A stretch of 64,000 nt of DNA from Heterostelium album PN500 (Eukaryota; Evosea; Eumycetozoa; Acytosteliales; Acytosteliaceae). The notes below the pieces were generated by a model, which did not search any database, was not told where the DNA came from, and saw only the letters and a list, made by a program, of their open reading frames with translations. The stretch's first letter is position 1. Each line of letters begins with the position of its first letter. Of this stretch, positions 12,860 to 24,923 are shown piece after piece. The stretch covers positions 1,364,001 to 1,428,000 of the forward strand of contig NW_008805070.1 of assembly GCF_000004825.1 (NCBI RefSeq), written 5' to 3'. The position numbers and the translations under genes were made by a program.

Positions 12860-14540
12860 TTATGAAAAATCAAAATCGTCGTCTTGAAATTCTAAAAGAA
12901 TGTCGTGTATGAAGGCGGAAGGTAAAATACCACCTTTTATAATATGATCATCAGTGGTCAAAATAAAGGATTCATTATATCTTCTAAAGTTAAAATTTTG
13001 CATCGATATTAACTGGATATTGGATATGGTTGCTGGTAGTGTATCCAATGGGTTGTTGTAAAGGAATTCAGACACAACTGTTATTGATTTTACTGAGGGT
13101 GGAATTGCACCTTCTGGAACAGTATCAAGGTATCCAGAGAAATCAATTGTTTCTACACCTTGTTGTATCAATCCAACTGGTATTGTTTGACCGTACATCT
13201 GATCACTAAAAGTTAGATGTTTGACGGATTCTGGGATTACCTGACTAACAGACAAGAGTTGAAGGTCTTTTAACAAGTCGCCAACTGGTAGAGAATAGAA
13301 ATCATCAGGTAATGGCTTTTCATGATTGTTTGGTGGTCTGAAAAATTGAAGATTGCCAGGTAACTGTCCGATAGGATATTTGGTTTTCGCGGTTGTTTCT
13401 CGAAGATCGATAGATTCCAAGCTACTAAAGTCTGCAAATACGTCTGCTGTGAAATGTATTTTAGAGTTGTTGATTTTAAATCTCTTAATTCCTGTTGGTA
13501 GGATGCTCTTCTGTAAAGTGAAATAGAAACTACAGTTAAATGCTAGATCCTCCACAGTTTCTGGGATGTCCAAGTATTGATCACCCAACTCCAAAGTAAT
13601 AACCATTTTCTTTAGATTCTGGTAATCTTTCAAATTCATTGTAGATTTTAGATTAATCCATGCCGTTGAATTGATCTCAATGGTTTGTATTGATAATGGT
13701 AAGGATGCGGGTTGTTGGTCACCGATAATATTCGCTGAAAAGTAGTGAATGTATAGTGTCTTTAGGTTGGGTGGAAACGACTTGATTGCAACTATAGGAT
13801 TTCTCTGGTCAGTAACTCGGAATCTTAATTCAGAGAGTGAATGGAATATATCGAAATCTAAAGTGATCGGGTCCATTGATTTATGTCTCACTGTCAGACT
13901 TTCTAAAGATGATGGAAGGTATGGTAGGTAGGTAGATTCTATTTCCATCACCTTTAGATTGCTTGGAAATTGGTCGAATGCTACATCAACAAATTCGGAG
14001 AATGCCAAAGTGTGTACATTGGAGTGAGCCAACTTTTCTTTAAAGTTACTGGTAAGTCTCAGATGATTAAAAGATTCGCCAAGAATGATAATTTCTTTGC
14101 AATGTTGATCTATTTCGAAATTATTGAGATCTTTGTAGTCTGATATACATATACGATAATAGTTGATTGATCAGATTGAATGATTTTTAAATATTTTTCT
14201 CTAAACTATATCACATACAAACAATATATATTTTATGAAATTGATCTAGCATCGGCTGATCATTGTTTAGGATTAACAACTGAGAGTAATGTTTATGTTT
14301 GTTTTTCTCGACGAGTCTATCATAAATATCTCTATAGGAATTGAAATAAAAAGAACTTGAAAGAGTAAGCTTATTTCTGATGTTATCTTGAACAGTTTCT
14401 AAAAAGTTTAGATATGCATGTCTTTCATAATAGAATCTTCTGCAAACTAAACTAAAGCATATTCTATCGACGATATCTGATAGATTTCCTATGATTCTTG
14501 ATAATATAATATGTGATAAATTTTCAAATAGATTTGACAT
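12860..14540 (-). CDS. F-box / FNIP-type repeat protein
   Basis: Two exons, 14540-14219 and 14139-12860, joined by a 79-nt phase-1 intron (533 residues). The N-terminus (NLSHIILSRIIGNL, then ICFSLVCRRFYYER) is an F-box-like helix bundle that in other proteins docks Skp1 in SCF ubiquitin ligases. The rest holds irregular leucine-rich units of the FNIP sort (IPPSVKSITV, LPPSLESLTV-like lines), forming a probable substrate-binding solenoid. I chose the ATG at 14540 because an in-frame ATG 20 codons earlier (14600) would add a hydrophobic leader not expected before an F-box. The F-box/FNIP gene at 46842 has a phase-1 intron at almost the same place. The substrate is unknown. Confidence 0.78.
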
Positions 14541-15053
14541 TTTGAAACAAATATATAAAAATATTGTAAATCTTAATGTTTTTTTAAAATTCTTCAGCAT
14601 CGTTTTTGTTTAAAAAAATTTTGAAACAAATGAATCAAAAGATTTTTTGAACTATAAAAAATCAAAAATTTTATAGAAATAATAGATATTTACAAAACTA
14701 GTATTTAAATTTTGTTTCATTCAAAATCTATTTAAATTACAACAATAGTGTTAAAAAAATCAACATGTTTATTTTTTATTTTTAAATTTTTTTTTTTTTT
14801 GGAATTAATGTTCAAGGAAGTTAGTTTTGTTTTGTTCAAGTATTTTTAATTGATGATAATTAATATCAATACAGAATATAGGTGATATACACATATCAAA
14901 TTAATTTCTTGTAGAAAACTTATTTCGATTAAGTTTGGGTGTAAATGTTTTATCTTCACATAATTTAAAATAGTTGTCAAACAAAATTAAAAATATAAAA
15001 AAACAAACCGATCATATCATTAATTTAGTTGAGTTTTTAATTTTTATTCATTT
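14541..15053. other. Intergenic, AT-rich
   Basis: About 510 bases between two genes on the minus strand, with T/A runs and no reading frame or RNA signal I can support. Confidence 0.4.
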
Positions 15054-15694
15054 TTATCTTATCCATTTAGCACCTTGGAATCTTGATGGTGTACTATCAA
15101 CTTTCTCATACACAAATCTAATACCATTTAATTCATATTCAATATTGAGTGAAGTTGGTACTACAAAACCAAAGGTATAGGATTGACCCGGTTCAAGTAA
15201 AACTTTTCCAGAGCTCCAACCAATTGGAAATAGGCAACATTCTCCATAGATTCTTGTCAGATTGAAATTCCATGAAACTGTGTTTTTGTCATATTCAATG
15301 GAATCACAGATGTTAATTCTCATACCAAAGAAGTACAATGGCATTGGATGGGTATTTGTTACTGTGAAATCATATAGGCTTAAGGATTCTTTTAAATTTA
15401 CCATCCATTGAGATCTAATTTGTTTTTCTACTTTTACTAAAGGATTGACTGAAAAAAAAAAGTGTTTAAATTAAAATTATAGGAAAGATAATGAAATTTA
15501 ATTTAATTAATTTTTGAATATTTACTCTGTGGAAAACATCTTAATATATGATCAAGATTAACACAGATGGTATGTGTTTCATGAGGACATTGTTCTTCAC
15601 ATGTTATATTTCTTTGTGGCTCAGAGGGAATAGTTGTCGAGAGACAACCGTTTAAAATTGAAACTATTATAAATAAACTTAAAACTAATTTCAT
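15054..15694 (-). CDS. Secreted cellulose-binding (CBM49-like) protein
   Basis: Two exons, 15694-15526 and 15448-15054, with a 77-nt phase-1 intron (187 residues). A signal peptide (about 1-20, MKLVLSLFIIVSILNG) is followed by a short Cys-rich segment (TCEEQCPHETHTICV) and then a beta-sandwich resembling CBM49: QWMVNL, FTVTNTHPM, WNFNLTRI and the typical closing line LLEPGQSYTFGFVV. CBM49 proteins of dictyostelids bind cellulose of the slime sheath, stalk and spore coat; binding to cellulose is inferred from the family. No catalytic domain is present. It is probably expressed during development, which the sequence itself does not show. Confidence 0.78.
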
Positions 15695-16967
15695 TCTTTG
15701 GTTTCTAAATATGTTTGTTCTAATTTTAAATTCAAAACATTGTTTAAATACTTTTTAAAAATAAATTAAATAAAATTTTGTAAATAAATCTTTACAAAAT
15801 GTATATCTATAAATTTTCATTCACCTATAGATACAAAACTAATTATTTTTTGACAAAGAATAATAGAATGGATTTCCTCTTAGGGTTCTATAAAAGAACT
15901 ATTAATATTTATCATTATTAGGAAATCTATTACTATTAATAACTTTCAAGAAAAAAAACCTATTATTAATTTTTTGTAATTTAAATAATATTTTTAAAAA
16001 ATCTATAAAAAAAACAAATATATGTAAAAAATAAAAAATTAAATGTGTTAAATTTATATTACTCTCCCCACACAAAACTGGTCAAGTGAGAAAAATTTAA
16101 TAGACAAAAAGGTGGAGAGTTAAAATCGAATCTCCACAAAGAAAAGCAAGAAAACATATCTGAAAGTTGACCTGATTTTATCTATAAATAATAATTGGAA
16201 AATAATAATAAGTTAAATACTAATAATGATTATTTATTCAGGTGATGATGTGGTTTAGATGGTGCAGATAAAACAAACAACCAACAACATATAAAATACA
16301 GAGAGCAAAAAATTACCCAAAAAATGAACAAATTTGGCACGGCTTTTGCAAAACAAAAAAACTACCTATAAAATGAAAGAACACATTTTAAAAGACTTGA
16401 AAGATAAATCAATCACTCGAGAGAAATTTGGAACAAATACATAGAAGTGTTGGATCAATCTATGAATATGATTGTAGAGATAATAGAAGAGAATATTACT
16501 CTAAAATCAGAGCTATTAAAGATGTACAATTAAATTGTATCAAAAGAGAGCGTTTTTTATTGAGAAATACATCAAAGAGGTCAAGTGAAGATAGCTAGAT
16601 ATTGATCGGTGGTATGAAGAAGAAGAAAGAAGAAGAATCAAAAACTAGTTCAATAGAAGAGTTGAATCAAAACAAAAAGAAGAGGAAGAGGAAGAATAGC
16701 TGATGATTGTGAGACTAAGCAAAAAAGAGAGAAAAACTATTAGGTTTACTCATATTAATCGATATCTTACAAACAGTCCGAAAAGAAAAAGTAAAGTATT
16801 TTGAGATAGAAGCATCCAAGATATCCAATGAATATAAAAATTATTTTGTTTAAATTTGATTTAGATTTATGTTGCAATTGCCACGTGTTCTTGTAATTTT
16901 TTATTTAAAGAAAATATCAGATGGAAATATAATAAATAGTAGAGAAGTTTATTTATGTATAATAGAA
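15695..16967. other. Gene-poor region with a decayed GTPase P-loop relic
   Basis: About 1.27 kb with no intact gene. At 16253-16275 the bases encode LDGADKT, nearly matching the P-loop coding bases LDGAGKT of the ARF-like pseudogene at 17031-17052, so an older, more decayed copy lies here. A small hairpin can form between 16061-16067 (ACTCTCC) and 16114-16120 (GGAGAGT). The stretch 16400-16700 is purine-rich and coding-like in composition but broken. Confidence 0.45.
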
Positions 16968-17379
16968 ATGGGATCGATTTATTCGAAACTCTACCCTTCA
17001 ATCCAACCTTACTCAGTGTTGATGTTGGGTTTAGATGGTGCAGGTAAAACAACTATTCTCAATAGAATCATACATGATAAAATAGATACATCAAGATTAT
17101 TACCGAATGCCTTTAAATTAGTAACTCGTAAGTAGTATGTGTAAAGATAATTTTACAGCTTTTAAACAATATAGTAATACAATAGTTGAGAATAGACACT
17201 TTCTAATAAGATCAAGGTGGAGGTATTTCTACAAATTTGTAAATGATGGCATTATATTTGTAATTGATGGATGCGATAGAGAAAGATTTTCAGAGGTGCA
17301 ACCGATCAACGCCAAACATGGAAAAGGAATAGCAGAAGGACAATGGCTATCTGAAAATATTGTTGTAACAAATAAATAA
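16968..17379 (+). pseudogene. Decayed ARF-like small GTPase
   Basis: The ATG at 16968 begins MGSIYSKLYPSIQPYSV, with Gly2 as in N-myristoylated ARF proteins, then the P-loop LMLGLDGAGKTTIL. Later lines WRYFYKFVNDGIIFVID and DRERFSEVQ match the ARF core after switch II. The parts needed for function are missing: the DxGGQ of switch II is not recognisable, the frame is interrupted near 17128, and the protein stops at VVTNK where NKQD should follow, so the last helix is absent. A 31-nt GT-AG segment (17129-17159) would restore frame but is too short for a normal intron here. I read it as a host-gene pseudogene. Confidence 0.75.
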
Positions 17380-17543
17380 TGATAACAATTTGAATTATCT
17401 CGCAAATAATTAATTTATTATTACTAATCAAAAAATATAAACTTTTAAAAAAAAAAAAAAACTAAACCAAAATGTTTGAACTATTATTATACTGTGATTG
17501 ATTGATTGGTGGTTGTTTGTTTGATTTTTGTTTTGTTGTGTTT

Positions 17544-19626
17544 TTATCTAATTGTTTTTTTACCGCCAGAAGTTAAACCTTCCTCTACACCGTCGAGGAG
17601 ATGGTTGAGTTTGGTCGATGCCAAATTGGTGATTTCCTTGAGTTCCATTACGTTTTGATTTTCACCCTTCTCCAAAAGACCCGAGAGCTTCTCGGTGGTT
17701 CTCTCGAGATCCGACTGTAAATACTCAAACAAATTCTTCTCGGCACCCTCTGGCAAATAGAATCCAAATACGTATGTATATTTCAAGGTTCTTCTACACT
17801 GAATCAGAGTCTCTGTCGACGACTCAATAAATTTGACATCGATCCAACGCTTATCCTTGTTGTTCTGTAGCGCAAAAATAGTATTCATTGCATCCTGTCT
17901 GAGTTTAGTTTCAAACTTTTTACTCTGTTCATGAGTATTATAACGATGGAAATAAAACAAATATCTATAAATATAATAATAATAATAACATAATGTTAGT
18001 GTTAATATTAAATCAATCAATTTGAAAAACTTAATTAACAAAATTACCTTTCAAGAGCTCTCTTTGAATCAGACTTATTACTATTATCTTCTTTCTTGAA
18101 TGAATTACATGAGCTGTGACCTCTCCAATTACCCATACAAACCCAACAGAATTCATGTGTGCATTTCTTGCATGTCATGTGATTGCAACCACCGTTCTTC
18201 TCGATGGATGAGTGACACTTTGGACAGTCTTGAGTGTGAGACTGGATCCAATTGGCAGTCTCTGAATCATCTTGATTTTTCTTCTTCCACAACTTGATCT
18301 GATCGCAGTTTGCTGGTACATGTGATTCTTGATTACACTTGAAACACATTCTGAATCCACATGAACATTGTGCAACTGATTCCGCTTGACTATCACTATA
18401 ATTATAATTAAAAAGTTAATATTACCTTTTCAAAAGAAAAATCTAATTATAAAAACATACGCCTTCAATGCATTACCACAATTAGCAGTTGGACACCATC
18501 TCATATTTGGATTTTTATCTACATAGGTTTGTGCCAATCTCTCTAAATATTTTGGATAGGCTTTTGGTACTACCTCTTGAATGAATCTATCTGATACAAT
18601 AACTCCACACTAAAATACAATTGCGTTAATGAGTTGTTACCAACAAGTGACTGTGTTTGTTTTTAAATAATAATATTTACTTTATATCCTATACATGTAA
18701 TACCCATTGATTCACCTTCTTCGTGAATTTTCATTGTTAAATAGCTCGACCAGCAATCAGTGCATGCCTAGAACAAATCAAAAAAAAAAAAAAATAGTTA
18801 ATAATCTTTGATTCAAAATGATTGATTAATTAATTAACTATCATCAATAAACTTACATAATGTTTGCATGATAAATAACAAGTATTCTTCTTATCCATTG
18901 TATCACAACATACAGAGCAATCCTCTTTAGTCGATTGAAGAGCAGTGTATTCTTCTTTTTCTGGAACACCTGCTAATCTTTTTACTTTATCTGGATTCTC
19001 ATAATATTGTTCTAACAATTTGTTACCATTCCATCTAAAATATAAATATAAAGAATAATAATAATAATAATAATGTTAACACTTTGTTATTTGATTATGT
19101 TTGTTAAAAAACAAAAAAACACAACTACTTACTGATATTTCAATAACATAAGAGTTGCAGCACATGGAGAAGTCTCTGTTACCGATTCAATTCGCTGAAT
19201 CTCAACGAGTGCATTGGCAATGATTTCCGATGCCTGTACGACAGTGTTGGAGGTGGTCATTGCTTCGATGACGGGCTCGTCGAATTGGTAGTCGTCGACG
19301 TCCTGGTAGTACTCGTCGTCCGAGTCGACATACTCATTGGAGTCTCTCATCGAGGTTCTGATCTTCTTGGTGGGTGTCGCCGAGTTTTGTCTCGAGAGAT
19401 TCGACGAGCTCGTCACATAGTTATTGGTGGGCAGTGTTGTTGGTGTATTGGAACGACCCAGTGGTGTGGTGTCTGGTACTGCACCGGAATTCGACAAGCT
19501 ATAGATAAATTCAATGGCTCTCTCCAGTGATGCGCATTGTGTCTGTTCCACCGCCAATCTCGATACCTCTGGATCGAATCCCATATCAATCAACTGAGCA
19601 AGATATTCATCTACTTTACCACTCAT
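17544..19626 (-). CDS. rbrA: Ariadne-type RBR E3 ubiquitin ligase
   Basis: Six exons: 19626-19133, 19034-18857, 18767-18681, 18609-18461, 18395-18048, 17964-17544 (558 residues). A UBA-like segment (about 5-45, LIDMGFDPEVSRLAVEQ) opens the protein, followed by a Ser/Thr/Asn-rich acidic linker, RING1 (CSVCCDTMDKKNTCYLSCKH), IBR (CPTANCGN to CGFRMCFKC), and RING2 (CPKCHSSIEKNGGCNHMTC), where the Cys of GGCNHM is the expected catalytic thioester site. The C-terminal helices match the Ariadne domain. It should transfer ubiquitin from an E2 through a Cys intermediate. The closest named dictyostelid gene is rbrA; orthology is likely but was judged by architecture only. Confidence 0.92.
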
Positions 19627-20042
19627 TTTCCTTTCTTTATCAAAAAAAAAAAAAAACCTATAAAACTAACTAACTAAATAACTATTAAAATATCTATATC
19701 TATAACCTTAAATCTAAAAATAAAAAAAAAGTAATTAATTATCTAACTAACAATACATAAAATATAAAACAATTGATAAAATAAAATAAAAAAAAAAGAC
19801 AATAAATAAAATTAACTAAATTAGATGAAAAAAAAAAAAGTACTTTCATCCTAGGCATTGACAATGAGGGGTGTGAAAAGTGCTTCAAAACAAAAAAAAG
19901 GAAACAATCAAAAATTATTGAGAAAATTTTTAAAAGAAATCTAGTTGTGTGTGTTGTTTGTTTTTTTTATTTGTTTTTTTTAATTTTGATATTGAAATGA
20001 TTTATTCTCTTGAAAAACAGAAAAAAATTTAACAAATTACTT
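19627..20042. other. Intergenic, AT-rich
   Basis: About 415 bases between two minus-strand genes. It holds the RBR promoter and the PIG-Q 3' flank, with A runs of 12-14 bases. No other feature is seen. Confidence 0.4.
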
Positions 20043-22213
20043 TTACTTTGGTGTTTTACCTAAAAAGAAAGATGCAGCAAGTTTGTTTGGATGATAGAAT
20101 GCAACTACACTGCTGATCAGGCTGATGGTATGTGAAAACAATTCCCAGAACTTGATAGGTTCAATGTTGATATGGACATAGGTTATTTCCAGTTGTGTAG
20201 ATACACGTGGTCCAATCGGTGACGATGTCGACGATGATAGAGATTGATTACGACGATGTCCAAGTCCTGTCTTGGGTGATAACATATATTGTTGTTGCTG
20301 TTGTTGCTGTTGTTGTTGCTGCAGTGAAGGTAACAAATCGAGATTACCACTTTGTGTACGTTGGTGTAATGGTGATTGTAATCCACTGGGTGTTGTAGTT
20401 GTAGTTGTTTGTCCATGTAATAAAGGTGAAGATGGTTTGTTTACATTTCCACTACTATTACTACCACCTCCTGATGTTATTGTTGGTGTTTGTAATTGAT
20501 CTAAATTAGTTATTGTCGTTGTTGTTAAGGTTGCTTGTTGTTTCTTTGTATTCTCATTGTTCTTAACTGTAAAGGTTACACCATTTGGTAGGTATTTCTG
20601 ATCGATAAAGTAAACTAGCATGCCAAACAGTGGGAATGTCTTTAGTAGATGTAAAAGCAGTGAGAACAACGCCATTACAACAGTCAGACTAGATTTGAAC
20701 GTAGCGAAAAAGAAATAGTAGACTGCAGTCGTTGGGAACAAGAAGAAGATCAACGTAAACAACAATGTACCTAGCAACAGTTGATATTGATCGAAATCAC
20801 AACTATCCGTTCTCTTTCTAAGTGGATTATATTTTACACCTATACAGCAACAGCAACAACAACAACAACATAACATTAGTATTAACAAACTATTATGTAT
20901 TTATAATGTTAACAAAGTAATGTTAATGATCATTTACCTCTAAATAGATTCCATAGAGATTTCAAAAGCATCAGTTGTAAGAGATAGAATCTTGCAGAGA
21001 CACTGTAGAATACCGAGATATGTAGAGTGAATATAGAGAATAGATCGATGATGATACTGATCAACACTGACACACCAAATACACCACTCATACAAACAAT
21101 CTTTAAGAGTATAACACCATGTGGTGCAATAGTTGTAGTAATCACTATATTATTACGATTTAAATTAATAATAAGATCCTAATATAATAATGTTTGTTAT
21201 AATAATAATAAATAGTTATAACTTACAATTCCATTTATCAATATAATAAAGAATCAATCTTCCAAAGAATTTATCGAGATTTTCGTTCAATTTGAAGCCA
21301 GCAGGCCATCCCATCAGCCACAAAATAAGATTCTTTAGGAAATCGTTTGTCAGCTTATAGTTAAAGTTTGCAACAGCTGATAGGACATGCGGTGCCAAGA
21401 AATTAAGTAATAAACCTGCTAGTATTCCCAATACAATATCATCTATCAATAACCAAAACCTATTCTTATATCTAATATAAGATAAATATATTTAGTTAGT
21501 TACTATATTTTTTAAAAAATATTTAAAAGTGTTAACACACTTATATTTACATACTCTATTAATAAAGCACGATCTTGATTATTATTTAACCAATATTTCT
21601 TCTCTTCTACATGATGATGTTGATTGATGAGTAGTTTAATCTCATCGATTCTACTATCCAGTGTACTACCAAGTGTTGTTAGATCCTTTAACTTCTTATT
21701 CTTTAAGAATGGTGCATCCATATTCAATACACTTAATAATATCTTTTCAAACAATCTTAATATTATTATTAATAGATATAGAGGTGCACAAATAACTCTT
21801 TTTGATTTCTCTTTTATACTATTATTATTATTATTATTATTATTATCTTTATCTTGTTTTATATTACTACTATTATTATTATTATTATTGCTATTATCAT
21901 CTATATTATTATTATTATTATTATTATTATCTATACTACTATCATTATCTTTACTACTACTATTATTATCATTTGATTGTTTAAGAGAATTCTTTCTTTT
22001 TCTCAATGTAATGAATGAATTTGAAAAGAGAGATCTCGAATTTGGTTTACTGTCTATCGATAGTAATGATGGTAATGGATTCCTATTGTTGTTTGTAGAT
22101 CTATAATACTTTTCAATTGTCTCATTCAATATTGTCTTTATATCATTCGAACAGTTAATCTTTGATATTATCAATAGTTACATTATTAATTAGTTAGTGA
22201 ATATGTTTGTCAA

Positions 22214-22248
<35 letters not shown>

Positions 22249-23061
22249 AATTACATACTTGTTTAAAAGTAGATTCTAAATCAGATGTATTTGGTTTAAG
22301 TTTGGTGCTAGTTGTACTCGTTGAAGATAGAGATGATGGTGACGATGTTGAACTGTTGGTTGTTGTTGGTGTCGATGTTGCAACTGGTGAGAATACAGAG
22401 TTACTCGTTGTCTTTGATGATGTTGATGTACTATGTTTATTGATTGTATTGCTATTGCTATCACCTGCAATAGTAGGTACTAATGAAATAGGTGTAGATG
22501 TATAGTAATAAGGCGATGTGTCATCGTAGAGTACAATCTGTGACGATGTTTGAAACTTGTATTCATTGCAATAGATCTTCTTCAAACAAGGATGTCCAGA
22601 GCCAACCGATCTCTCCATCGATATCCAAAAGTCGACATCATGTAGATTGTTTGGTCCACCACCAAGACTACTACTGCTATTGCTATCGGTTGTTGTTGTT
22701 GTTGTCGTTGTCGTTGAGGTTGTTGTCAAACTGTTATTACACCATTCACCTAACACTCTAGGTTGTCCAACAGGACACGATGCCATTCTCTTATCATTGT
22801 TTAACTCTTTCAATATTATCTCTAAATCTTGTAACTAGATAGAATTCGAATTGAATAAATATAGATAATCTCTAAAGCAATATGTAGTAGATAAAAGAGA
22901 TAACTTACCGATATATCGGATATGATATCGATGACGCATGCAACGAAACTTCTAGTATTCCAACCAATCAAATAACCAGATTTCTTGTCATTACATCTTA
23001 TTGGCCAAAATATCTTACTATATGGTTTTTGTGTTGTTATAATATATTTTTGAAGATTCAT
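20043..23061 (-). CDS. pigQ: PIG-Q/Gpi1, subunit of GPI-GlcNAc transferase
   Basis: Six exons: 23061-22909, 22834-22259, 22159-21555, 21471-21227, 21144-20938, 20839-20043 (860 residues). The family core is clear in exons 4-6: LILWLMGWPAGFKLNENLDK, SARFYLLQLMLLKSLWNLFRG, and RKRTDSCDFDQYQLLLGTLL followed by hydrophobic spans. PIG-Q/Gpi1 belongs to the ER complex that adds GlcNAc to phosphatidylinositol, the first step of GPI-anchor synthesis. The protein is longer than animal relatives because of Ser/Thr, Asn (exon 3) and Gln (exon 6) tracts. Intron 2 holds a (TA)n run at about 22216-22246. GPI anchors matter for many dictyostelid surface proteins; any link to the adhesion-type genes of this window is only thematic. 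Confidence 0.92.
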
Positions 23062-23389
23062 CTCTAATGAACATCCATAAAAAAATAGATAATCAAAGTT
23101 GCTTGCGAATGAATCACTTTAAAAAATGAATTCAAATAAAAATAAAAAAAAAAGTTTTAAATTTTTTTAGGCAATAGCTTGAGAGCTCTTAAAAAAAAAT
23201 AGATAAAGTTGTCAAATGCATCTTTAAAGTATAAATAAAATTATTTTATTTAATTAACTTGAAATATTCAACACTTGGCATCACTAAATCAGATTTTTTA
23301 ATTGTCTTCAAACTTTTTCAAAGATACAAAAGCTTCTAGACAAACAAATCGAGGAAAAACATAGTTTATATCAAATACAACTATCAGCA

Positions 23390-23767
23390 ATGCTCTTCAA
23401 ACGTAAATTATTCTCAGTATCACGGCACCAGCCATTGATCTTACAATTCGATTTGGAAAATAAAAGAATAACCGAGCTACCGTTTTAAACTTTACCAGAA
23501 GCAGCATATCATGACAAAAATGTAAATTTCTACATTAAAAATGAAAGCAAAAACCAATTAGCTAAATTCAATGTTGAAACCAAACAACAAATCAATCTCA
23601 TTGATATGCATTACAACACAGAAGAATTTAGTAATTTGTTGTACCATCGAGTATCTCCGACATCAAGTTTTATCTATTATTTTGAAAATAAAGTGGGTAA
23701 TTTTCGATATTCTATAGAATCAAATAAATGGGAACCAACCTTTGAAGATGATAAAAATCAACCTTAA
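23390..23767 (+). pseudogene. Relic of a B-box/kelch-like family gene (C-terminal part)
   Basis: One continuous frame with a single stop at 23486-23488 matches the C-terminal propeller of the B-box proteins at 39847, 43918 and 57148. Compare LFKRKLFSVSRHQP with the MIFQGKLYSIP line, NVNFYIKN with GNFYIHS, AKFNVETKQ with IRFNVETKG, and GNFRYSIESNKWEP with GNFRYSIETD. The N-terminal B-box and coiled part are missing, although 23230-23390 may be their decayed remains. It has no start of its own and is best read as a truncated host-gene relic. Confidence 0.72.
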
Positions 23768-23814
23768 ACTTTCTATTTTTATTATTCTTAAATTATTAAA
23801 ATACATTATTATTA

Positions 23815-24659
23815 TTATTTTTTGGATTTGTTCAATAAGAACCATGATACAATAAGATTAGAATACCATTCATAATCGATTTGAGATTCATTGGCTCTCT
23901 TGATACCCTCTGCAATGACGTCGTCAGGTATAATACCTTTTCTAAGATTCAATACCTCTTTAATTAATTCCGGTGTATACTCAGGATGACCCTGGAATGT
24001 AAGGAAATTCGAATTGATCATTCCCTGATTTGCACAAATCTCATTGCCACCATAGCAAATGAGATCCTTTGGTTTCTGAGTGACCATCTCTTTGTTCATA
24101 CACATGATATCTACAACCAACTCTGTCTCCTTTGCACCTGGTAGCAATCCATATCCTGTCAATATAGTCGGATTGATGAGATAATCTCTATCGGAGACTT
24201 GCCAACCTTTAGGATTACCTGAAACAGTTCCACCCAAAGCACTTGCAATCATCTAATAATAACAATAACAACAATATTGTTAATATATTTAAATATATTA
24301 AGATACTAACTATGAATGAATATTTATATATTTACTTGATGACCAAAACAAACACCAACAGTTTTTATATTGTTGGTATCTAACATTCTAACATAGTCTT
24401 TTAGAGCGTTTGTCCATTCAACGTTATCATTGACAGAGTGTCTACTTCCTGATATAATGAATCCATTATATTTATTTGTGACAACATCATCCCACTTTGG
24501 AAACTTTGAGTCAGTGACTTCGTATACTGACAAATCAACTGTTGCCAACTTGTTCTTTTTTAATAAATTTGTAAATTGAACATCGATATCTCCGAATTTA
24601 CTTTGTAATTCCGGTACAAATTTATCACACTTTAATAATGCAATTGATAATCTTTTCAT
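23815..24659 (-). CDS. Class I glutamine amidotransferase-like protein
   Basis: Two exons, 24659-24336 and 24252-23815, phase-0 intron of 83 nt (253 residues). The GATase fold is marked by FIISGSRHSVND, the nucleophile elbow GVCFGHQ (Cys at about residue 104) and FQGHPEYTP, whose His and Glu complete the Cys-His-Glu triad. It is a stand-alone domain of about the usual size, like the DUF-type GATases that may act as glutaminases or gamma-glutamyl hydrolases; there is no synthetase domain to name a pathway, and the substrate is unknown. The exon junction falls exactly between GHQ and the MIASALGG helix. There is no signal peptide, so it is probably cytosolic. Confidence 0.85.
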
Positions 24660-24923
24660 TTTTCTATTAAAATATTCTTATAAATTATTATTATTATTAA
24701 TGATATTAAAAAAACTTATTAGTTTTGATTGCTTTGCAAGCAATGACCCATTAATAATAATAAAAAATTCTAAATTAAATTAAAAAAAAATATTTGTTTT
24801 ACCACACCAAATGTAAATTAAAATTCAAATAAAAATTTAGATATTTTTTTTTGAAGTTCATGTTCAATATTTAAATATTGTTGTTGTGTTTTTATACAAG
24901 AAATATGATCATATTAGTTTTTA

